From Actinoalloteichus fjordicus (lineage in GTDB: Bacteria; Actinomycetota; Actinomycetes; Mycobacteriales; Pseudonocardiaceae): DNA of 64,000 bases. Where the stretch lies: NCBI RefSeq assembly GCF_001941625.1, contig NZ_CP016076.1, positions 4,428,249-4,492,248 of the forward strand, read 5' to 3'. The notes under the pieces are model-generated. The model saw only the letters and a program-made list of their open reading frames with translations. It searched no databases and was not told where the DNA came from. Position numbers and translations under genes: made by a program. Of the stretch, positions 18,504 through 25,923 are shown piece after piece. How positions within the stretch are numbered: position 1 is the stretch's first letter; every line of letters starts with the position of its first letter.

Positions 18504-19019
18504 CGCACGCTCGACGCAGTGCGCGCCCCCGCACTCGGCAGGCCGGCGAACGAGGCCAGGGCACGGCGCGGGTCGGGCGGACTCGGCCCGCGAAGGCGGG
18601 CGGCGTGGGCGGCGGCGGTGCGACGGCCGACACGGCTCTCGATGCAGGCGAGGGATCGGCCCGTCCCCCGCCGAGGCAAGCGCGCGGGCTAGGCCGAGAG
18701 CGGCGGCGGCCACCGTCGAGACCGGTGCCGCGCCGGTCCGGGGGCACCCCGGGTTCCGTGCCGCCCCGTGCCCTGCGCCCGATCGGCCGAGGGACACCGC
18801 CGCCGACTGCCTGCGAAGCACGGGGTGAGTCACCACCTCATCTGGTGATCCCGAGAAGACGATCTCCACACTAGACTCCGACTTGATCTTCGGGTCGGGG
18901 TCCACATGGTGGCGCCCGTCTTCGGTCCTCCCCCTGCCAGGGCAGGGCGGCGAGGAGCGAACGCAGCCCTTCGGCTTCGAATCGGCCCGGCCCCTCACTC
19001 ATCAACGCTGGGAGCAGCG
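18504..19019. other. Gene-free region before the XRE regulator
   Basis: About 500 bases without a convincing gene. The first 320 are GC-rich. The part from about 18825 to 18900 is less GC-rich (TAGACT at 18872-18877 could be a -10 element) and probably carries the promoter of the XRE regulator. The regulator's frame is open from 18906, but the stretch before 19020 does not look like protein. Confidence 0.4.
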
Positions 19020-20204
19020 GTGTCGGCGGAATCCCACATAGGCTCACGCATCCGCGGACTGCGCGGCAGAATCCTCACCCAACGCGAACTGGCCGAGGCG
19101 GCAGGCGTCTCCGTCGACCTGATCCGCAAGCTGGAGCAGGGTGCCAGGCGGACCGCCTCCATCGGCAGTCTGCACGCCATCGCACGCGCGCTGGACGTCG
19201 ACATCGCCGATCTGCTGGGCAGGCGGGTCGGACCGCTCTCGACCGAGCCGGGGGCGGGCGTCGTCGCGGTGCGCCGCGCGCTGACCACCGTGGACGATCT
19301 GCTGGACGAGGTGGAGCAGGACGCGCCGACGTCGATCGGGCAGGCCCGGCGCACGGTCGCCTACGGCTGGGCCGCCTACTGGCACGGTCGTTACGCGCAG
19401 CTCGTCGGACTCCTGCCGCAGATGATCGTGCAGCTTCGCGCGTCGGCCGCCGTCGAGCAGGCGTCACGGCAGTCGGCCCACGAACTGCTGAGTCGCTGCC
19501 TGTGGCTGGCGGGCTGCACGCTGGTGCATCTCGGTCATCCCGATCCGGCGTGGCTGGCGATCCGGCAGGCCATCACCGCCGCCGAGCAGGGCGGAGACGA
19601 TCTGCTCTGCGGGGTGCTGCGGGGCTCCGCCGCCTGGCAGCTTCTCGTGCAGGGTCGGTATGTCGAGGCTCATCGACTCGCGACGCATGCGGCCACGTCG
19701 ATCCAGCCCGGCGCCGACGCCGACCCCGAGCGGCTGTCCAACTACGGATCGCTGATCATCACGGCCGCCACCGCCGCCGCGAGGGACGGCAGGACGGCGG
19801 AGGCGCGGCACCTCATGGCGCAGGCAGCCGAGGTCGCCGTGCACACCGGCGACCGCGCCGACTACGAGACGTACTTCGGTCCGTCTCAGGTCGCGATGCA
19901 GACGGTGGACATCGCGGTGGTCACCGAGGACTACACGGGCGCGCTCAGCGCCGCCACCCGGATGCCTCGGGATTCGACACTGCCGCTGGCCTCCCGCGCC
20001 CGACATCTCGCCGATCAGGCCTTCGCCTATGCCCGGCTGGGCCGTCGGGAGCGGGCGGTGCAGGCGCTGCTGGTTGCGGAGCGGATGGCACCGGACTGGA
20101 TGGAGTACCAGACACTGCCGCGACGAGTGGTGTCGGAACTGCTCGGTGCCGAACGATCCACACCCCTGCGGGAACTGGCCCATCGTCTGGGTGTCTCCGA
20201 CTGA
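19020..20204 (+). CDS. XRE-family regulator with helical-repeat C-terminus
   Basis: A 394-residue protein. The N-terminal Cro/CI helix-turn-helix covers about residues 5-62 (GSRIRGLRGRILTQRELAEA, then AGVSVDLIRKLEQGARR). The rest, about 320 residues, is an all-helical, Ala-rich region with TPR-like periodicity (SRCLWLAGCTLVHLGHPDPA, AEARHLMAQAAEVAVHTGDR). Large actinobacterial XRE-TPR regulators often sense peptides or small ligands. GTG 19020 has GGGAG 6 bases upstream and starts directly before the HTH. It is followed 83 bases later by three small overlapping genes on the same strand, which it may control. Confidence 0.85.
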   Translation: MSAESHIGSRIRGLRGRILTQRELAEAAGVSVDLIRKLEQGARRTASIGSLHAIARALDVDIADLLGRRVGPLSTEPGAGVVAVRRALTTVDDLLDEVEQDAPTSIGQARRTVAYGWAAYWHGRYAQLVGLLPQMIVQLRASAAVEQASRQSAHELLSRCLWLAGCTLVHLGHPDPAWLAIRQAITAAEQGGDDLLCGVLRGSAAWQLLVQGRYVEAHRLATHAATSIQPGADADPERLSNYGSLIITAATAAARDGRTAEARHLMAQAAEVAVHTGDRADYETYFGPSQVAMQTVDIAVVTEDYTGALSAATRMPRDSTLPLASRARHLADQAFAYARLGRRERAVQALLVAERMAPDWMEYQTLPRRVVSELLGAERSTPLRELAHRLGVSD

Positions 20205-20287
20205 CACGTCCGGGCAGTAGTACACCCTGTCCTAGCTGCGCAGGCTCCCGCGCTCCTAACGTCGGCCTCCTCACCGGAGGTGATCAC

Positions 20288-20392
20288 ATGACCCCAGAAC
20301 GACTACCGTCAGCAGCTCAGGCGACGAGCGCACCGGCACCGGTCGACGCGGCCGAGGCACCGCAGCGCCGCAGGGCGAGAGCGGACGCGTGA
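20288..20392 (+). CDS. Small protein (34 aa) downstream of XRE regulator
   Basis: An excellent ribosome site, GGAGGTGATC, stands before ATG 20288. The 34-residue product is rich in Ala, Pro and Arg and ends QRRRARADA. Its TGA (20390-20392) overlaps both candidate starts (GTG 20389, ATG 20392) of the next gene, so translation is probably coupled. It could be a real small protein or a leader peptide that opens the next ribosome site. I recognise no family. Confidence 0.55.
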   Translation: MTPERLPSAAQATSAPAPVDAAEAPQRRRARADA

Positions 20393-20811
20393 TGATCTAT
20401 CACGACGCGTCCTATGCGGTGCCGATCTCCGCGACCCTGGTCGGGCCGAGCGCCAGGTCGCAGGCGTTGATCGTGACGATCGACCGCGTGCAGGGCCGCG
20501 TCCTGCTGCAACTCGGGGGTCGAACGGCACGCGGGCTGGCCGCGCTGGAACCACAGCAGGCCGAGACGCTGCGACGGGTGCTCAACGCTCCCCAGGCGAT
20601 CTCCCGGCTCCTGCCCGCGCTCGGACCGGGCTTGACCATCCGGGTGCTCTGGGTGCGGACCTCCGCCGAGGCGGTCGAGCTATCGCTGTCCGGGCGCGGC
20701 GCACTCACCGACGCCTGGCGGCTGCGTCCCGCCCAGGCGCGGCAGCTCGCCGCCTCCCTGCGCGAGGGCATTCGCCTGCTGTGCGCCCCTGCGGAGGCGA
20801 CATGTCGCTAA
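20392..20811 (+). CDS. Uncharacterised protein (139 aa)
   Basis: A 139-residue soluble protein that I do not recognise. The N-terminal half alternates beta strands (YAVPISATLVG, QALIVTIDRVQGRVLLQLGG). The second half has helical segments (LEPQQAETLRRVLNAP, RPAQARQLAASLREGIRLL). It begins on TGATG overlapping the preceding small ORF and ends 10 bases inside the next gene, so the three are one transcript. Codon use matches real genes here. A partner or target of the upstream XRE regulator is possible. Confidence 0.7.
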   Translation: MIYHDASYAVPISATLVGPSARSQALIVTIDRVQGRVLLQLGGRTARGLAALEPQQAETLRRVLNAPQAISRLLPALGPGLTIRVLWVRTSAEAVELSLSGRGALTDAWRLRPAQARQLAASLREGIRLLCAPAEATCR

Positions 20812-21077
20812 TCAACGAGAGTCCCCCGGCGTCCACGGGTGACGGTGCCCGGCGCCCCGCCGACGCAGGCCCACGTCCGCCGGGACCGCGCTGGGCAGGC
20901 GTCTTCCGCAGGCTCGAGCATCGTCGTGACCCGACCTACCGTCAGGTGGACGTCGGACTGTGCGGGGCGATCTGCGAACCGGCCGAGGACGACGCCGCGC
21001 TTCCGAGGTGCCCCGTCTGCCATCCGAGCGTCACCGAGCACGGCGGGGCGGCGGCGCAGCCACGCCCCCCGGGCTGA
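20802..21077 (+). CDS. Small zinc-ribbon-like protein (91 aa)
   Basis: A 91-residue protein with a disordered N-terminus and a cysteine cluster C-x3-C-x11-C-x2-C in GLCGAICEP through RCPVCHPS, which could hold a zinc ion. ATG 20802 has GGAGG four bases upstream and lies inside the end of the preceding gene. I cannot name a family. The organisation (XRE regulator, then tiny coupled genes including a cysteine-cluster protein) suggests a dedicated regulatory module. Confidence 0.65.
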   Translation: MSLINESPPASTGDGARRPADAGPRPPGPRWAGVFRRLEHRRDPTYRQVDVGLCGAICEPAEDDAALPRCPVCHPSVTEHGGAAAQPRPPG

Positions 21078-21247
21078 GACTCGGTCGCCGGGCTCCTCGC
21101 CTGGTCTTCGCCGGACTTCATCGCCGGGCTCTCCGGGGAGCGCGTCCGGCGGCCTGCCGTGAGCCCCGGCCGCCGCCCGCGTCGAGACGGGCCCGGCAGC
21201 AGGCCGCCGGACCGAGCGGCGGCCGAGCCCACCGGGGACGGCGTGAA

Positions 21248-21448
21248 TCAGTCCTTGTCCGCCGCCTTGTCCGTCTCCGATTCGGCGGGCTGTTCGGACA
21301 GCCTGCGCATCTTCGCCAGGATCTCCTGCTTTCGGTCCACCGCATCTTGACTCGGACCGACGCCGATGCCGTCGGGGTGATGCGCGGTACGCGGCGACTT
21401 GGTCCGCTGCCCGCCCACCCCGAGAAGGCCGTTGCGCTTCCTGGCCAT
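21248..21448 (-). CDS. Small DUF6243-like protein
   Basis: A 66-residue basic protein opening MARKRNGLLGVGGQRTKS, followed by a helical stretch KQEILAKMRRLSEQ and an acidic end. This matches my recollection of the short actinobacterial DUF6243 family (start M-A-x-x-R-N-x-L-L-G-V-G-G), which has no known role. TAGGAG stands seven bases before ATG 21448. It is transcribed alone. Confidence 0.7.
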   Translation of the reverse strand: MARKRNGLLGVGGQRTKSPRTAHHPDGIGVGPSQDAVDRKQEILAKMRRLSEQPAESETDKAADKD

Positions 21449-21682
21449 GGTGATCTCCTACTCTGCCGAGGTCGTCGCCGACCATCGAGGTCGTCGCCGC
21501 TCATCGTGGTCGACGCGAACGCCCGGAGCGAACGATTTCGCTCCCGCCGGTGCAGCAGGCCGGCTCCGGCGAAGGACGGCGATCTGCGTCGCGTCGGCCT
21601 CGGACGAGGCGGTCAAGCATCGCCCCACCGCCTGCGGTCCGCCACACCGGGTGTCGATCACAGTCGCCGGACCGCCCGCTGG

Positions 21683-22297
21683 TCACCCGACGGCGGACTT
21701 CCGCCTGCTGCCCGCCGAGGGCCCCGGCCCCGCGTCGGCGGCCCCGCGGCCGACGACCCCAGCGACGACGAGCTTGAGCAGGTAGGCCACGGCCACCCAG
21801 GTCAGGCCGTCGGGCGGCCCGCCGAACGCCGTCGACGCCAGGGTCAGGGCGATCGTGGTCGCCGCCAGGGCGACGGCGACGGCGAGGTCGGCGGGCACGC
21901 GCGGCAGCAGGAGGACGGCACCGGCCATGGTGAGGAAGAGCAGCAGGCCCCATTCCCAGCGGGCGCTGAACAGCAGCACCGCCAGCGCGGGATGCACGAC
22001 GTGCGCGCCGATGACGAGCAGTCGAGCCGACGTCGTGCGTCCCCACCGCCGGTCTGATCCGCCCGAGGCCAGAGCGCCCGCCGCCAGCCCGCCGATCAAA
22101 TCGACGGCGAGCACGACGGCGAGCATGAGCTGCCATGACGTCCAGTCCGGCGGTGCGAGCAGGAGCGCGCCGACACCGCCGCCGAGGGCACAGCCCGCGA
22201 CGACCATCGAGTGGACCGGGTTGCCGGTCGGCCCCGTGAGCAGCGCCCACGCGCCCACGAGGCCGACCGGGAGACGCCTCGCTGGCGAGTTGTTCAT
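21683..22297 (-). CDS. Uncharacterised membrane protein
   Basis: A 204-residue protein with about six hydrophobic segments, for example SMVVAGCALGGGVGALLLA, LMLAVVLAVDLIGGLAAGAL and LAVAVALAATTIALTLAST, and a short basic tail. I recognise no motif beyond membrane insertion. The start is unsure: ATG 22297 has GGCGAG close by, and GTG 22315 is an alternative. It lies just downstream of the importer operon on the same strand (65 bases from the last permease stop), so read-through transcription is possible. Confidence 0.6.
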   Translation of the reverse strand: MNNSPARRLPVGLVGAWALLTGPTGNPVHSMVVAGCALGGGVGALLLAPPDWTSWQLMLAVVLAVDLIGGLAAGALASGGSDRRWGRTTSARLLVIGAHVVHPALAVLLFSARWEWGLLLFLTMAGAVLLLPRVPADLAVAVALAATTIALTLASTAFGGPPDGLTWVAVAYLLKLVVAGVVGRGAADAGPGPSAGSRRKSAVG

Positions 22298-22361
22298 CTC
22301 GCCATGATCCACCACCCCCGGCCGCGAGCGGCGGCGAGCCGACCAGACGATGCGGCGGGCC

Positions 22362-23252
22362 TCATTTTCCGCCCATCCCGGCCAGCCCCGCGATGAGCCA
22401 CCGCCGGGCGAAGAGATAGGCGACGAAGACCGGCAGCGCCGAGAGGAGCACCGCCGTCATCAGGCCGGGCACATTGACGCCGAACTCGCTCTGGAAGCTC
22501 CACAGCCCCAGCGTCAGCACCCGTTGATCCTCGGACTGCGTCAGGATCAGCGGGAACAGGAAGCCGTTCCAGGCGGTCAGTGCGGTGTAGACGCCCACGG
22601 TGATCACGCTGCCCAGGGACATCGGGACGACGAGCGAGAACATCATCCGCCATGCGCTCGCGCCGTCGAGGGTCATCGCCTCGTACTGCTCGCGTGGCAC
22701 GTCCCGCAGTGCCGAGGCCAGCACCAGCACCGCCAGCGGCAGGCTGAACGCCGTGGTGGGCAGGATGATCGCGCCCAGGGTGTCGTACAGGCCCATCCGG
22801 ACGATCATCAGGTAGATCGGGATGATCGTGGCCTGCGCCGGGATCGCCAGCCCCAGCAGGAAGCCCCGAAACCCGAGGGCGACGATCCGACTCGGCGACC
22901 GCACGATGGCGTAGGCGGCGGGCACCGACACGATGAGGGTGAGGCCGACGCAGGCGACGGTGACGACGGCGGTGTTGACGAAGAACTGGAGGAAGCCGGA
23001 GTCGAAGACCGTCACGAGGTTGTCGGCCGTGATCGCTCTTGGCGGGGCGAGCGGACCCTCTGCGAGGTAGGCGTCTCGACTCTGCAGCGCCCAGCTGATC
23101 ATCACCAGCAACGGCACGGCGACGACCACCAGCCACCCGAGGGTCAGCAGGCCCGCCCATCGGTTCGGCGGCTCGAGCCGACTGCGCCGAGCGGGTCGGT
23201 GCCTGCTTTCGGGACCTGCCGGAGGCGGGGCCGTCGCGGTCGTGAGGCTCAT
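22362..23252 (-). CDS. Oligosaccharide ABC transporter permease (BxlG-like)
   Basis: A 296-residue MalG-type permease. A short Pro-rich tail is followed by about six membrane segments (LTLGWLVVVAVPLLVMISWA near the start). The EAA loop is EQYEAMTLDGASAWRMMFSL. ATG 23252 lies two bases after the stop of the partner permease, so the genes are translated together. It forms half of the channel for the sugar bound by the lipoprotein encoded at the operon's front. Confidence 0.94.
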   Translation of the reverse strand: MSLTTATAPPPAGPESRHRPARRSRLEPPNRWAGLLTLGWLVVVAVPLLVMISWALQSRDAYLAEGPLAPPRAITADNLVTVFDSGFLQFFVNTAVVTVACVGLTLIVSVPAAYAIVRSPSRIVALGFRGFLLGLAIPAQATIIPIYLMIVRMGLYDTLGAIILPTTAFSLPLAVLVLASALRDVPREQYEAMTLDGASAWRMMFSLVVPMSLGSVITVGVYTALTAWNGFLFPLILTQSEDQRVLTLGLWSFQSEFGVNVPGLMTAVLLSALPVFVAYLFARRWLIAGLAGMGGK

Positions 23253-23254
23253 GG

Positions 23255-24151
23255 CTACAGGCCCTCCAAGGTCGAGCGCATCTTGCTGAAGCCGCTGAAA
23301 CGGACCATGACCAGGGAGAGCAGCGTGCCGATCAGCACGAGCGCGGAGGCGATGGCGGCGCCATAACCCATCTCGTAGCTGCGGAAGCCCGCCTCGTACA
23401 TGCGGAAGGGCAGGACCTCGGTGGCCCGGCCGGGACCGCCGTCGGTGACGATGAGAATCGTCTCGAAGTAGGTCAGCGAGCCGACCACCATCAGCAGCGA
23501 CGAGGTGATGATGGTGTTGCGGAGCTGCGGAAGCGTGATGTGCCGGAACTGGTGCAGCCGGTTCGCGCCGTCCATCCGCGCCGCCTCGTAGAGCTGCTGG
23601 GGAATGCGTCGTGCCGCGGCCTGATAGAGCAGGGTGTGGAAGGGGACGAACTGCCAGGCCACGATGACGACGATGACCATCAGCGCGCTGGTGCCGCTGC
23701 CGAGCAGGTTGCCGTCGGGAATCCCCACCAGCGGACCGAGCACCGAGGCGAGCCCGAAGTTCGGGTCCAGCAGTGACCGCCATGCGATGGCGACGGCCGC
23801 GCCGGAGAGCAGCAGCGGCAGGAAGAACACCGCCGACAGCACGGCCCGGTTGCGCTGATGCCCCGCCGCCCAGACGCCCAGCAGCAGGCTGAGGGGCGTC
23901 TGCACGAGCCAGCAGACGACGCCGAGCACCACGGTGATGCGCAGGGAGTCCAGCACCGTCGGATCGGCCGCGATCCGCTGCCAGTTGTCGAGCCCGGCGG
24001 CCTGCGGATCGCCGAGACCATTCCAGTGGGTGAAGGACAGCACGACGACGAACACCAGGGGCACCAGGGCGAACAGTCCGAAGAAGACCATCGCGGGCAC
24101 CGCGTACCAGAGCCCTGGTCGGGTGGTGCGATCGAGTGCGCCCTCGCTCAC
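23255..24151 (-). CDS. Oligosaccharide ABC transporter permease (BxlF-like)
   Basis: A 298-residue MalF-type permease with an EAA loop EAARMDGANRLHQFRHITLP and six membrane segments. The GTG start at 24151 overlaps the TGA of the binding-protein gene by four bases, so it is translationally coupled. It pairs with the next permease in the inner membrane. As with most actinomycete sugar importers, no ATPase gene is in the operon, so a shared MsiK-like protein is expected. Confidence 0.94.
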   Translation of the reverse strand: MSEGALDRTTRPGLWYAVPAMVFFGLFALVPLVFVVVLSFTHWNGLGDPQAAGLDNWQRIAADPTVLDSLRITVVLGVVCWLVQTPLSLLLGVWAAGHQRNRAVLSAVFFLPLLLSGAAVAIAWRSLLDPNFGLASVLGPLVGIPDGNLLGSGTSALMVIVVIVAWQFVPFHTLLYQAAARRIPQQLYEAARMDGANRLHQFRHITLPQLRNTIITSSLLMVVGSLTYFETILIVTDGGPGRATEVLPFRMYEAGFRSYEMGYGAAIASALVLIGTLLSLVMVRFSGFSKMRSTLEGL

Positions 24152-25446
24152 GTACCCGACTCCAACACCTCGACGAAGCCCGCGGCGTCCCGCTCGCCGA
24201 GGAAGACCTCTTGCAGAGTGGTCAGCATGATCCGGGCGACCTCGGGCGGAAGCGCCTGGTCCCAGGACGGTGTGAAGGCGGCGGCGCTCTGCACCATCTC
24301 GTAGATGAACAGGGCGTACTCCGCGTTGGGCGAGGTGCTGAGCCGGTCCTCGAGGCCGGTGATGGCGGGCACGTCGCCTGCGGCGATCAGGGCGTCGACA
24401 TAGGCGTCGGAGTTCATGTGCTCCCGCAGGAACTCCACCGCCGCCTCCACATCGGCGGCCGCACTGTTGACGGAGAAGTAGTTGGTGGGGTTGCCGACCA
24501 CCGCGCTCGGATCGCCGTCGCCGTCCTCCAAGACCGGGAAGGTCGTCCAGCCGAGGGCGTCCCTGGCGAAGGCGGGCTGCTGATCGAGCTGGTTGGGGTA
24601 CTCCCAGGTGCCCATCAGATGCATGGCGGCGTCGCCCATGGCGAAGAGCGTGGAGGCGCCGCCCGCGCCGTAGTTGACGGAGGAGAAGTTCGTGCCGAAC
24701 GCTCCGCGTTCGACGAGCTCGCCGATCCGGTCCAGCGCGCCGATCATCGCGGGGTCGCCCCAGGCACCCTCCTCCCCCGCCGAGATGCGCTCGAAGACCT
24801 GCTCGCCGCCGAGACGATCCACGAGATACTCCAGCCACATCAGCTGGGTCCAGCTCTCCGATCCCGCCAGGGCGAACGGCGTGACGCCGATGGCCTGGAA
24901 GCGATCGACCAGATCGAGCAGCTCCGCCCAGTTCGCGGGCGGACGCAGATCGTTCTCGGCGAACAACTCGGTGTGGTAGAAGAGGACGACCGGCTGCATT
25001 CCGCGCAGGGGGATGCCGTAATTCCGGTCGTCGATCCGCCCGGCGTCCAGCACCGCGGGTAAGAAGGAGTCCCGCCAGGCGGCGTCGGCCGCGAGTCGGT
25101 CGGTGAGGTCGGCGACCTGGTCGACCTCCACATAGGACCGGATGCTGGCGCCTCCCCAGTTGAAGAACACCGAGGGTGCATTGGGCGTGCCCATCGACAC
25201 CCGGAGCCGCTGCGCGTAGGCGGTGTTGGCGAAGGTCTCCAGCCGGAATCGGCTGCTCGCCCCCTGGTTGAACGCCTCGATCGCGGCCTCTTGGATCGGA
25301 TTGTGCACCGGGTCCTCAAGGGACCACACGGTGGCGCCGTCTCGGGTCGGATCGCTGCCGCCACCGCACGCGGCCAGGCCGAGGACGGCCAGCCCCGCCG
25401 CCGAGGCGGTCATGAATCGCCGACGTCCGAGCATGAATTCAGTCAT
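24148..25446 (-). CDS. Oligosaccharide-binding lipoprotein (BxlE-like)
   Basis: A 432-residue solute-binding protein of the carbohydrate family. Twin arginines (GRRRFMTASAAG) and lipobox LAAC (residues 24-27) mark it as an exported lipoprotein. ATG 25446 has AGGAG six bases upstream. The order binding protein, two permeases, and a divergent GH3 glycosidase is that of bxlEFG with bxlA, the xylobiose uptake system of Streptomyces. An operator-like palindrome, CCGATAGTTTCGG, lies 150 bases upstream. Xylo-oligosaccharides are the likely ligand; cellobiose-type sugars remain possible. Confidence 0.92.
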   Translation of the reverse strand: MTEFMLGRRRFMTASAAGLAVLGLAACGGGSDPTRDGATVWSLEDPVHNPIQEAAIEAFNQGASSRFRLETFANTAYAQRLRVSMGTPNAPSVFFNWGGASIRSYVEVDQVADLTDRLAADAAWRDSFLPAVLDAGRIDDRNYGIPLRGMQPVVLFYHTELFAENDLRPPANWAELLDLVDRFQAIGVTPFALAGSESWTQLMWLEYLVDRLGGEQVFERISAGEEGAWGDPAMIGALDRIGELVERGAFGTNFSSVNYGAGGASTLFAMGDAAMHLMGTWEYPNQLDQQPAFARDALGWTTFPVLEDGDGDPSAVVGNPTNYFSVNSAAADVEAAVEFLREHMNSDAYVDALIAAGDVPAITGLEDRLSTSPNAEYALFIYEMVQSAAAFTPSWDQALPPEVARIMLTTLQEVFLGERDAAGFVEVLESGT

Positions 25447-25591
25447 CGCCGCTCCTGGAAGCACATCGAGGGCACGAGAGCATCCGCTGACGCGAGCCGC
25501 CGGATCGAGTCGTCCGCGAATCCGGGCGGACGTCATCGTCGAGTCGATCCGGTGGCTACCAGGGAGCTGACACGCCCAGGCGATCGAAAAA

Positions 25592-25612
25592 GTAACCGAT
25601 AGTTTCGGTGAC
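25592..25612. promoter_or_regulatory. Operator-like palindrome before the importer operon
   Basis: ACCGATAGTTTCGGT (25595-25609) is an inverted repeat with arms ACCGA and TCGGT around ATAGT, extended on the left by GTA and on the right by GAC. The same CCGATAGT..TCG core recurs at the divergent GH3 promoter, and related forms occur before the LacI and oxidoreductase genes. It lies 150 bases upstream of the binding-protein start and fits a LacI-family repressor site. Confidence 0.65.
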
Positions 25613-25760
25613 GCGCAGCGTACGGAGGTGGGATTGCTCACGTCAAGACCTCGCGCCACGAAAGCAGATTCACCGGCCTCTTCGCTAATATCTGACCCTT
25701 CACCTGCGATGTCGGTGGGAGATTCGAGGAACTGGCGATCAGGATTGCCCCCTGGACCGT

Positions 25761-25787
25761 TCTCGATTTTTTCCGATAGTGTCGAGG
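25761..25787. promoter_or_regulatory. Operator-like site before the GH3 gene
   Basis: TTCCGATAGTGTCGAGG (25771-25787) shares the CCGATAGT..TCG core of the importer site, and TCGA on the left (25763-25766) pairs with TCGA on the right (25782-25785). It lies about 140 bases before the GH3 start. Together with the site at 25592-25612 it suggests that both divergent units answer to one repressor. The rest of the 25447-25923 region shows no gene. Confidence 0.55.
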
Positions 25788-25923
25788 GTCGGGCCGTCAC
25801 ACCGGACGACGGCTCGACGTGTACCGGCCGACAGACGTCGGCGTCCGCAGGTCCGCAGCACCCGCATGCCCGCCCCGCCCGCCGACGCCGCGCGGTCGGC
25901 CGTCCAGAGTGGAGAGCTTCGAC

